The translations under genes and the position numbers were made by a program. From the NCBI GenBank assembly GCA_030656615.1, contig JAUSOY010000083.1:1-58965 (forward strand): DNA of 58,965 nt, read 5' to 3'. Below, piece after piece: positions 31,767 through 39,569 of the stretch. Source of the DNA: Bacteroidales bacterium. GTDB lineage: Bacteria; Bacteroidota; Bacteroidia; Bacteroidales; TTA-H9. Position 1 is the first letter of the stretch, and every line of letters begins with the position of its first letter. The notes under the pieces were generated by a model, which was not told where the DNA came from, made no database searches, and worked only from the letters and a program-made list of their open reading frames with translations.

Positions 31767-31775
31767 CATCGCATC

Positions 31776-32699
31776 ATGAACAGACATATATACTTAATTT
31801 TTGCCCTGATTTTTTTCGGATGTTTACCTGTATTAACGTATTCACAGGCGGTCTGGACTGTTTCTTCTGCCGATGCGGCCAAAAAGAATCCCGTTCCGGC
31901 CAACGATAAAAGCGTTAACAGCGGAAAAAGTCTGTATAATGCACAATGTAAATCCTGCCATGGCGATCCGGGTAAGGGCAATGGACTTCCGCTCGTTCCC
32001 AAACCCCAGGATCCTACTTCAGATATTATTCAGAAAAATTCTGATGGGGCTTTATTATATAAAATTTCCAATGGAAGAGGTGCCATGCCTCGTTTTAAGG
32101 ATGTTATCAAAGATGAGGATAAATGGAATATTATCAATTATATACGAAGCCTTAAGAAAGGTAAAACAGCATCCTCTGAAACATCAGTACCTGATGCTAT
32201 TATACAGAGCTTTGAAGGAAAAGTGGAATTAGCTTTTCGTTTTGTGGATTCTACTAAAACGATTATTGTAAAGGCCGTAAACCCCAAGGAAGGCGTTTTA
32301 ATTCCTGTTCCCGGCCTGGGTATCACTGTTTTTGCCAAACGATATTTCAGAGATCTGAAATTAAATGCCGATGCTCTGATAACGAATGCTGATGGCGAAG
32401 TAGAGGTTGATTTTCCAGGCTCTTTACCCGGTGATTCAATAGGAAATGTTTTACTGCTTGCCCGGGTCACGGAGGGAGTATCCGATTCGGTTGCAGTTTC
32501 AGCTCAAATTGGATGGGGCAAACCCTTTGTTTATATAAATCCCCGTTCTGAGCGCTCATTGTGGAATTCTACATGGATGGCTCCCTGGTGGTTATTGCTC
32601 TCCTATTTTGGTGTGGTGATAGGCGTTTGGGGAACAATTTTCTATATAGTACTGGAAGTAGGAAAGTTAAAGAAAATCGGAAGTCAGCAAGCCAGCTAG
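31776..32699 (+). CDS. Cytochrome c fused to a membrane-anchored beta domain (module 2)
   Basis: This 307-residue protein has a signal peptide and a class I cytochrome c domain (CKSCH near residue 60, ligand loop GRGAMPRF, ending helix DKWNIINYIRSL). A beta-rich domain (GEVEVDFPGSLPGDSIGNVL) and a C-terminal helix (PWWLLLSYFGVVIGVWGTIF) follow. The second half is homologous to the whole anchor protein of module 1 (11010-11921). The cytochrome half resembles the small tandem cytochromes at 8997-9925. It is therefore a fusion that places a haem on the NrfD complex, and is a natural electron exit toward the oxidases encoded next. Confidence 0.85.
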   Translation: MNRHIYLIFALIFFGCLPVLTYSQAVWTVSSADAAKKNPVPANDKSVNSGKSLYNAQCKSCHGDPGKGNGLPLVPKPQDPTSDIIQKNSDGALLYKISNGRGAMPRFKDVIKDEDKWNIINYIRSLKKGKTASSETSVPDAIIQSFEGKVELAFRFVDSTKTIIVKAVNPKEGVLIPVPGLGITVFAKRYFRDLKLNADALITNADGEVEVDFPGSLPGDSIGNVLLLARVTEGVSDSVAVSAQIGWGKPFVYINPRSERSLWNSTWMAPWWLLLSYFGVVIGVWGTIFYIVLEVGKLKKIGSQQAS

Positions 32700-32740
32700 T
32701 CTTTCTGTCGCAATCTGAGTATTGCGGAAAAACAATTCTG

Positions 32741-35131
32741 ATGAGTGATCTGAAATGCGTGCATTGTGGTCTCGATTGCGGCAACAAACCGGTTTGGCAA
32801 AATGAAAACCCTTTTTGTTGTGAGGGATGCAAAACCGTTTACAATATTCTGCAACACGGAAAGCTTAAAAAGTATTATTCATTGATGGAAACTCCGGGCA
32901 TTCGGCTGGAAGCTCCCGAAGAAGGCGGAAAATATGCCTGGCTCGACCGGGAAGAAATTATTCAAAAACTTCTCGAATACCGACAGGGCAACGTAAGCCG
33001 GGTGCGGCTGTTTATTCCATCCATCCATTGCAGTTCTTGCATTTGGTTACTCGAAAATCTATCAAGACTGCGGGCAGGGATTATTCATTCTGAAGTGAAT
33101 TTTCCGGCACGTGAAATTACTGTCACCTTTAAGCATGATATGATAAGCCTTCGGCAATTAGCCGAGTTGCTTGCATCCATTCATTATCTTCCTGAAATCA
33201 ACCCCGATATTGATAAATCGGAAGCAAAACAAAAAGAAGGAAACCGATTGCTAAGACAATTAGGTGTGGCAGGGTTTTGTTTTGCCAACATTATGCTCCT
33301 TAGTCTCCCCGATTATTTTACCGTAGGCTACCGCCTCGATTATGAATATCGTCTGGTTTTTGGGATTATTAATTTCCTTCTTATTATACCAGTAATTCTG
33401 TTTAGTGGTGTTGATTATCTTTTGTCGGGTTTTCGTAATCTTCGAAAAGGCATCATTAACATAGACCTTCCGATTTCAATCGGTATCTCAGCATTATTGT
33501 TTCAGAGTATTTTTGTTTTAGCGAGTGATACCGGCCCCGGTTATTTTGATTCACTGGCCGGATTTGTATTCTTCCTGCTCATCGGAAAATGGTTTCAACA
33601 ACACACCTATGATGCATTGTCGTTTGAAAGGGATTACAAATCCTTTTTTCCTGTAGGCGTATTACGCATTGAACCGGATGGTAAAGAAAGCAATGTATTA
33701 CTCGATGAATTGAAGATGGGTGATAGGGTTCGCATACGAAGCCAGGAAATTATTCCGGCAGATGGCCATCTGGTAAGTGATAAGGCTCATATTGATTATA
33801 GCTTTGTTAGTGGTGAATCTGAAATTGTGGAATGTGTGCGTGGTGAAGAAGTTTTTGCAGGCGGCAGGCAGAAAGGGAGTTCGATCGATATTGAACTATC
33901 TGCAGCCGTTGAACAAAGCCGTTTGACCCGATTATGGAATCATGATTTGCAATCGAAAAAAAAGGATAAGAGCTTAAAAATGTTGATAGATCAAGTATCG
34001 AAATATTTCACCCTTGTAGTTATTTTGATTGCATTAGTAAGTCTTGGTTATTGGTGGATATTCAATTCGTCGCTGGCATTGCTTTCGTTTGTTTCCGTAT
34101 TAATTGTTGCCTGCCCCTGTGCTTTAGCCTTAACCTTGCCATTTACATACGGAAATGCGATGAGGCAAATGGGCATTGTCGGATTTTTTCTGAAACACTC
34201 CGGTGTGGTGGAGGTTCTGTCATCGGCCGATACAATCGTATTCGATAAAACGGGTACTTTGACTGAACAAGGCAACTTTCAGGTAATATATTTTGGTAAA
34301 ACGCTTTCGGAGGATGAAAAGATGCTTTTGCGCTCGAGTTTCAGACACTCAACCCACCCGTTGAGTAGGGCCGTATCCGATTTTCTTGGCGAAGGAAAGA
34401 GTGTGGAGCCGGAGTTTTTTCAGGAACTCCCTTCTTTGGGTATTTTCATGAAGTATAAAGATACCTGGATAAAAGCAGGATCTGAAAGCTTTGTAAGAAA
34501 TGAAAAATCGGATATTGAACCCGGAAGCAAGGTTTACATTTCTACCAGCTTTGGTACCAATTCGTATTTTCAGGTAATATCACAATTACGAAATGGCTTG
34601 GATGAAGTTTTTCAGAATATTAAAGAAAAGTACGACATTCACTTGCTTTCAGGTGATGGACCTGCAGACGCCAGCCGGATGGGGAATTTTTTCAGGAAAG
34701 AAAACATGCATTTTGGCATGCTTCCCGCTGATAAACACACATACATTCAAAAGTTAAAACAACAAGGCAAAAAAGTGATAATGATAGGCGATGGGTTGAA
34801 TGATGCGGGTGCCCTGGCCGCCAGCAATGCCGGAATATCTGTTGCAGGAAGTGTATATCATTTTTCACCGGCCTGCGATGCCATCATGAAGGCTTCGCAA
34901 TTCGAGAAAATTCCAGGAATTCTTGGATTTGCCCGACAATCAAAAATAATCATTCATTTAAGTTTTCTGTTTTCGGTGCTTTATAATATTGCCGGATTAT
35001 GGTTTGCTGTACAGGGCTTACTTACGCCGGTTATTGCTGCTATTTTAATGCCTTTGAGTTCCCTCACCATCGTGGTCTTTACGACCTTCACCACACGTTG
35101 GCTTGGAATTCGTTGGTTAAATGTAAATTAG
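32741..35131 (+). CDS. ccoI: cbb3 oxidase copper-transporting P-type ATPase CcoI
   Basis: The 796-residue protein starts with a cysteine-rich module (CVHCGLDC, FCCEGC) and a metal-binding domain with HCSSC. It then has P1B-ATPase features: the CPC membrane motif (458-460, VACPCALAL), the phosphorylation site DKTGT (502-506) and the hinge GDGLNDAG. The N-terminal layout is that of CcoI/FixI, which supplies copper for cbb3 oxidase assembly. ATG 32741 is chosen because the cysteine motif follows it at once and because upstream starts overlap the previous gene. ccoS follows after a 111-base gap with its own promoter. Confidence 0.93.
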   Translation: MSDLKCVHCGLDCGNKPVWQNENPFCCEGCKTVYNILQHGKLKKYYSLMETPGIRLEAPEEGGKYAWLDREEIIQKLLEYRQGNVSRVRLFIPSIHCSSCIWLLENLSRLRAGIIHSEVNFPAREITVTFKHDMISLRQLAELLASIHYLPEINPDIDKSEAKQKEGNRLLRQLGVAGFCFANIMLLSLPDYFTVGYRLDYEYRLVFGIINFLLIIPVILFSGVDYLLSGFRNLRKGIINIDLPISIGISALLFQSIFVLASDTGPGYFDSLAGFVFFLLIGKWFQQHTYDALSFERDYKSFFPVGVLRIEPDGKESNVLLDELKMGDRVRIRSQEIIPADGHLVSDKAHIDYSFVSGESEIVECVRGEEVFAGGRQKGSSIDIELSAAVEQSRLTRLWNHDLQSKKKDKSLKMLIDQVSKYFTLVVILIALVSLGYWWIFNSSLALLSFVSVLIVACPCALALTLPFTYGNAMRQMGIVGFFLKHSGVVEVLSSADTIVFDKTGTLTEQGNFQVIYFGKTLSEDEKMLLRSSFRHSTHPLSRAVSDFLGEGKSVEPEFFQELPSLGIFMKYKDTWIKAGSESFVRNEKSDIEPGSKVYISTSFGTNSYFQVISQLRNGLDEVFQNIKEKYDIHLLSGDGPADASRMGNFFRKENMHFGMLPADKHTYIQKLKQQGKKVIMIGDGLNDAGALAASNAGISVAGSVYHFSPACDAIMKASQFEKIPGILGFARQSKIIIHLSFLFSVLYNIAGLWFAVQGLLTPVIAAILMPLSSLTIVVFTTFTTRWLGIRWLNVN

Positions 35132-35186
35132 GTATTTTCATACTTAATTAAAATTGTTATAAATTAGAGGATTAATGAACAATTTC

Positions 35187-35216
35187 TTTGATTTTTCTTT
35201 CAATAGTCTAACTTTG
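35187..35216 (+). promoter_or_regulatory. Promoter of the ccoS-NO-Q-P operon
   Basis: TTTG (35187-35190), 18 bases of spacer and a perfect TAACTTTG (35209-35216) lie 26 bases before ccoS. No FNR-type palindrome was found in this gap, so the oxidase operon does not share the tandem-site control of the multihaem loci. Confidence 0.6.
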
Positions 35217-35242
35217 TAAGTACCCAAAAACAAACTGCGAAA

Positions 35243-35428
35243 ATGACGACAATTTTTTTTCTCATCGGAGCGAGTTTACTGGTTGCATTAGGTTTTCTGT
35301 TTGCTTTTTTGTGGGCTGTAAAGAGTGGACAATACAAAGATTTATATACCCCATCAATCCGGATTCTATTGGATGATGATGGGGACATGCAGGAAGATGA
35401 TCCGAAGGATGAAAGTGTAAAAAATTAA
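35243..35428 (+). CDS. ccoS: cbb3 oxidase assembly protein CcoS
   Basis: This 61-residue protein has one membrane helix (FLIGASLLVALGFLFAFLWA) and the conserved SGQYKDLYTPSIRIL segment seen in CcoS (usual form SGQFDDLxxPAxRIL), then an acidic tail. CcoS is needed for insertion of cofactors into cbb3 oxidase. It lies between ccoI and ccoNO. Confidence 0.92.
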   Translation: MTTIFFLIGASLLVALGFLFAFLWAVKSGQYKDLYTPSIRILLDDDGDMQEDDPKDESVKN

Positions 35429-35439
35429 ACATCAGCTAT

Positions 35440-37929
35440 ATGGAAGTCGAAAAGTTTTACTACGATAATAAAATTGTGAAGTTCTTTGCCTATGCCACCA
35501 TTTTTTGGGGAGTAGTAGGAATGCTGGTTGGTCTCCTAATTGCATTACAGTTGGCATTTCCGTTTTTTAATTTCAAAATTGAGTACCTGACGTATGGCCG
35601 GATTAGACCCATACACACCAATGCAATGATTTTTGCTTTTGTAGGCAATGCGATTTTTACCGGCGTATATCATTCCATGCAGCGTTTGCTTAAAACCCCC
35701 ATGTATAGTAAAGTATTGAGTTATATCCATTTCTGGGGCTGGCAAATTATTATCGGATTGGCGGCAGTTACGCTTGCATTAGGTTTTACCGTTTCCAAAG
35801 AATACGCAGAACTCGAATGGCCTATTGATATTCTGATTGCCATCGTGTGGATAATTTTCGGTATTAATATGTTCGGAACCATTGCGAAACGCCGGGTAGA
35901 TCATTTGTATGTTGCCTTATGGTTCTACATAGCTTCATGGGTTGCTGTTGCTATACTTCATATTTTTAACTCGTTTGCGATTCCTGTTTCATTCATGAAA
36001 TCATATCCAATATACGCAGGCATTCAGGATGCACTGGTTCAGTGGTGGTATGGCCATAATGCGGTTGCATTCTTTCTTACCACGCCATTTCTTGGTCTTA
36101 TGTATTATTATTTGCCCAAAGAAGCCAATCGCCCGATATATTCATACCGAATGAGTATATTGCATTTCTGGACATTAATCTTCATTTATATATGGTCAGG
36201 GCCACATCATTTGCTGTATCAGGCAATTCCTGACTGGGCTCAAACACTGGGAGTCGTATTTTCTATCATGTTGATTGCCCCCTCATGGGGAGGAATGATT
36301 AATGGATTACTCACCCTCCGTGGTGCCTGGGATAAGGTACGTCAGTCACCGGTTCTTAAATTTATGGTGGTTGCGGTTACGGCCTATGGGATGGCCACCT
36401 TCGAAGGCCCGATGCTTGCGATTAAAACAGTGAATTCGTTAACCCATTTCACCGACTGGACGATTGCTCATGTTCATATCGCCGGAATGGCATGGAACGG
36501 ATTTCTTACATTCTCAATGTTATACTGGCTGGTGCCAAATATTTTCAGGACTAAGCTGTATAGCATAAAACTGGCCAATTACCACTTCTGGATTGCCACG
36601 CTGGGTATCGTTTTGTATGCCATTCCATTGTATTGGGCTGCAGTTACCCAAAGCCTTATGTGGAAAGAATTCACAGAAGAAGGTTTCCTGCGTTATCCTA
36701 ACTTTATGGAGACAGTGGTCCAAATTCTTCCCATGTACTATACACGAGTTATTGGAGGCGTTTTGTATCTGACGGGAGCTGTGTTTTTTATCGTTAATAT
36801 CGTTAAAACAATTCGCCAGGGTTCCTTTTTGGCTTATGAAGAAGCATCTGCAGCCGCTTTGCCGCCTAAGCGTGGCAAGCGATTGATGGGTGAAATGATT
36901 CATGGATGGCTTGAACGTAAACCCATTCGTTTTACTTTTTGGGTTATTATTGCCTTACTGGTAGGTTCCGTTTTCAGCAATATTCCTTTTATGATTATTA
37001 AAACGAATGATCCGTCGCTGGCAGCTGTTAAACCATACACGCCTCTTGAATTACAAGGTCGTGATATCTATGTGCGAGAGGGTTGCTATACCTGCCATTC
37101 TCAAATAGTCAGACCTTTCCGTTCCGAAACGGAGCGATATGGGGAGTATTCAAAATCCGGTGAGTTTATCTATGATCATCCTTTTCAGTGGGGATCAAGA
37201 AGAACAGGTCCTGATTTGGCCCGGACAGGTGTTGTAGGAGGGAAAATGTATAAGACGGCGGCCTGGCATTTTAATCATATGTATAATCCACAGGAAATGA
37301 ATGAGCAGAGTATCATGCCAGCCTATCCGTGGCTCATTTCTAATAAATTGGATATTTCGAGTACTCCGGCAAAAATCCGAGCGATGTTGATTCTTGGGGT
37401 TCCTTATGCCGATGATTATCCTGAACGCGCCAATATGGATTTGATGAAACAGGCCGATAGCATCGCGGCCGATTTAAAAGTCAATGGAATTGAAGTGAGT
37501 TCTGACCGCGAGATTATTGCGATGATTGCCTATTTGCATAAGCTGGGCCGCGATTTAATTCCTATGACGAAGAATACTCCTGAAAAAGAAATTGATACGC
37601 CGGCCTTACTTTCCGATCAACCATCGCTGGAAGCCGGAAAACTGATTTTCACCAATAACTGTGCAGCATGTCACGGTGCATTGGGTCAGGGAAATGCGAT
37701 AGGTCCTAATCTGATTGATAATTTCTGGTTGCATGGAAGCAAGGATTCGGAAATTTATAAATCGATACATAATGGTATTCCTGCAAAAGGGATGCAAGCA
37801 TGGAAAGATTTACTTACTCCAGCTCAATTACAGCAGGTTTATAGCTTTACTGTGAGTATAATAGGTACTACGGCCCCGGATTCGCGAGCGCCTCAAGGCT
37901 CGGAAAGTATTAGAACTAAAACCGAATAA
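35440..37929 (+). CDS. ccoNO: cbb3 oxidase fused subunits I and II with an extra C-terminal cytochrome c domain
   Basis: The 829-residue protein has three parts. Residues 1 to about 470 are CcoN, with haem b/CuB histidines in RPIHTNAMIFAF, WWYGHNAVAFF, GPHHLLYQ and HVHIAGMAWNG. After a membrane segment comes CcoO with its single haem (CYTCH, C549-H553, in GCYTCHSQIVRPF). From about 715 an additional class I cytochrome c domain follows (CAACH, 741-745; GQGNAIGPNLIDNFWLHG; end AYDSRAPQG-type tail). The CcoN-O fusion is common in Bacteroidetes. The third domain closely resembles the one in the separate CcoP (38124-38699), so it looks like a duplicated CcoP haem domain. The complex reduces oxygen at low concentration and pumps protons. 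Confidence 0.93.
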   Translation: MEVEKFYYDNKIVKFFAYATIFWGVVGMLVGLLIALQLAFPFFNFKIEYLTYGRIRPIHTNAMIFAFVGNAIFTGVYHSMQRLLKTPMYSKVLSYIHFWGWQIIIGLAAVTLALGFTVSKEYAELEWPIDILIAIVWIIFGINMFGTIAKRRVDHLYVALWFYIASWVAVAILHIFNSFAIPVSFMKSYPIYAGIQDALVQWWYGHNAVAFFLTTPFLGLMYYYLPKEANRPIYSYRMSILHFWTLIFIYIWSGPHHLLYQAIPDWAQTLGVVFSIMLIAPSWGGMINGLLTLRGAWDKVRQSPVLKFMVVAVTAYGMATFEGPMLAIKTVNSLTHFTDWTIAHVHIAGMAWNGFLTFSMLYWLVPNIFRTKLYSIKLANYHFWIATLGIVLYAIPLYWAAVTQSLMWKEFTEEGFLRYPNFMETVVQILPMYYTRVIGGVLYLTGAVFFIVNIVKTIRQGSFLAYEEASAAALPPKRGKRLMGEMIHGWLERKPIRFTFWVIIALLVGSVFSNIPFMIIKTNDPSLAAVKPYTPLELQGRDIYVREGCYTCHSQIVRPFRSETERYGEYSKSGEFIYDHPFQWGSRRTGPDLARTGVVGGKMYKTAAWHFNHMYNPQEMNEQSIMPAYPWLISNKLDISSTPAKIRAMLILGVPYADDYPERANMDLMKQADSIAADLKVNGIEVSSDREIIAMIAYLHKLGRDLIPMTKNTPEKEIDTPALLSDQPSLEAGKLIFTNNCAACHGALGQGNAIGPNLIDNFWLHGSKDSEIYKSIHNGIPAKGMQAWKDLLTPAQLQQVYSFTVSIIGTTAPDSRAPQGSESIRTKTE

Positions 37930-37930
37930 A

Positions 37931-38131
37931 ATGAAACTCATCCAATACGCCATGGGAGATATGGATGTGCCTGCAATTTTTCCAATTTTGGCAATGCTGA
38001 TATTTCTCGCACTTTTTATTGTCATTGTGTGGCACACCTATTCTTTGAAAAAAACCTTTGTGGACCAAATGGCTGATATGCCTTTGATTGATGAATTAAC
38101 TTCAAATGAAAACACATCCAAAGATGAATAA
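37931..38131 (+). CDS. ccoQ: CcoQ-like small cbb3 oxidase subunit
   Basis: This 66-residue protein has one membrane helix (IFPILAMLIFLALFIVIVWH) and the sequence YSLKKTFVDQMADMPL, which fits the CcoQ/FixQ layout (helix, then a short basic-acidic tail). It begins 1 base after ccoNO and overlaps the start of ccoP. CcoQ stabilises the assembled oxidase. The short length limits certainty, but the position is diagnostic. Confidence 0.82.
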   Translation: MKLIQYAMGDMDVPAIFPILAMLIFLALFIVIVWHTYSLKKTFVDQMADMPLIDELTSNENTSKDE

Positions 38132-38699
38132 TACGGAAAATCCAAAAGAAGATAAAGAAGAAAAAGGTCTTTTGCTTGATCACGATTTCGATGGAATTCA
38201 GGAACTCGATAATGCAATTCCGCGATGGTTTATGTACCTGTTTGTGATTACTATATTTATCTGTGTTTTTTATGTTTTTCATTATCATTTTTTTAAACAG
38301 GGACCAAATCAGGATGAAGAGTATGCCATGGAAATGGCCGCTGCCGCAGCGGCCGATTCAAGTCGGGCAAATCCGGTTGAAATGATTGTTCTTAATGATC
38401 CCGCCAGTTTAGAAGCCGGGAAGAAACTTTTTCAGGATAAACTTTGTTATTCATGCCATGGTAATTCCGGAGAGGGAAATGTTATTGGCCCCAACCTGAC
38501 CGATGTTTATTGGATACATGGTGGAAAATTTGAAGACATCCTTAAACTGATAACTTCCGGAGTTCCCCAAAAAGGCATGGCACCTTTTGGGGATCAACTT
38601 TCGGAGAAAGCCATCCATCAGGTTGCAAGTTTTGTATTATCACTGCAAGGAAGTAATCCTCCGAATGCCCGTGACCCGCAAGGCGAAAAGGCAGAATAG
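38124..38699 (+). CDS. ccoP: cbb3 oxidase subunit III (CcoP), monohaem form
   Basis: The 191-residue protein has the CcoP N-terminal signature (HDFDGIQELDNAIPRWFMY) followed by a membrane helix (VITIFICVFYVFHYHFF). A single cytochrome c domain (CYSCHG, EGNVIGPNLTDVYWIHGG) comes next. Proteobacterial CcoP has two haem c groups; this one has one, and a similar domain is fused to CcoNO. ATG 38124 gives an 8-base overlap with ccoQ; an in-frame ATG at 38106 is possible. Confidence 0.92.
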   Translation: MNNTENPKEDKEEKGLLLDHDFDGIQELDNAIPRWFMYLFVITIFICVFYVFHYHFFKQGPNQDEEYAMEMAAAAAADSSRANPVEMIVLNDPASLEAGKKLFQDKLCYSCHGNSGEGNVIGPNLTDVYWIHGGKFEDILKLITSGVPQKGMAPFGDQLSEKAIHQVASFVLSLQGSNPPNARDPQGEKAE

Positions 38700-38765
38700 A
38701 CCTATGTCCTTGTTATTCAATCGCCTTGATGGCGTGTTAACAATTACAACTATAAAATCTGTTTT

Positions 38766-39569
38766 ATGAGAAAAATATTTATTGCCGCTGCCCTTATTCT
38801 GAGCTTCAGTTCATGGAGCCAGACCCAGCGCACATTCGATCCGGCTAAATTTAGTGAGGATGGGAAAGTCGGGATTTTTGAACATCTCGATGAATACATT
38901 CCCAATGATATATGGTTGACAAACGAGGATAGCAACCAGGTGAATTTAACAGGTCTGTTTAATAAGCCAACAGTTATCTCTTTTGTTTACTATACCTGTC
39001 CGGGTTTATGCAGTCCATTACTCGATGGTATTGCGGAGGTGATCGATCGATCAGAACTGGTACTTGGGAAAGATTATCAGGTGATTACAATTTCCTTTAA
39101 TCCCTTGGATGGCCCTACCCTAGGACTCAAGAAAAAAGCAAATTATGTCAAGCAAATTAAGCATTCATTTGATACAACTCAGTGGATGTGGTTTACCACG
39201 GATAGCGTCAATATTGCTAAAATAACCCAAACGGCTGGCTTCAGGTATCTTCAGGATGGAAAGGATTATGTTCATGCAGCGGCAATCATTGTTACCAGTC
39301 CTGATGGGAAAATAACCCGTTACCTCCATGGTACATATTTTCTGCCATTTGATTTAAAAATGGCCATCATTGAAGCACGACAGGGAATTTCAAATCCCGC
39401 CATCAATAAGGTTCTTAAGTTTTGTTTCAGCTATGATGCAAAAGGGAAAAAATATGTCTTCAACATCACAAAAATTACCGGAGTGCTGGTTTTAAGTGGT
39501 GCCTTGGCCATATTCCTGATACTGGTGTTAAAACCTAAAAAGCGTAAAACCAAAACCGATTCATTATGA
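38766..39569 (+). CDS. SCO1/SenC-family copper chaperone
   Basis: The 267-residue protein has a signal peptide and a thioredoxin-like SCO domain with the CPGLC copper motif (C78, C82) and the distant ligand H170 in KDYVHAAAI. A C-terminal membrane helix (TKITGVLVLSGALAIFLILVL) follows. SCO proteins help build the CuA centre of oxidase subunit II. The stop codon overlaps the ctaD start by 4 bases, so it is translationally coupled to the aa3-type operon. The chaperone therefore joins the cbb3 and caa3 gene sets. Confidence 0.92.
   Translation: MRKIFIAAALILSFSSWSQTQRTFDPAKFSEDGKVGIFEHLDEYIPNDIWLTNEDSNQVNLTGLFNKPTVISFVYYTCPGLCSPLLDGIAEVIDRSELVLGKDYQVITISFNPLDGPTLGLKKKANYVKQIKHSFDTTQWMWFTTDSVNIAKITQTAGFRYLQDGKDYVHAAAIIVTSPDGKITRYLHGTYFLPFDLKMAIIEARQGISNPAINKVLKFCFSYDAKGKKYVFNITKITGVLVLSGALAIFLILVLKPKKRKTKTDSL

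Noticed and set aside
35132-35242. FNR-type site before ccoS, expected for a low-oxygen oxidase
   Set aside because: TTTGATTTTTCTTTCAAT has the half-sites at the wrong spacing and lacks the G/C positions; only a standard promoter is supported.
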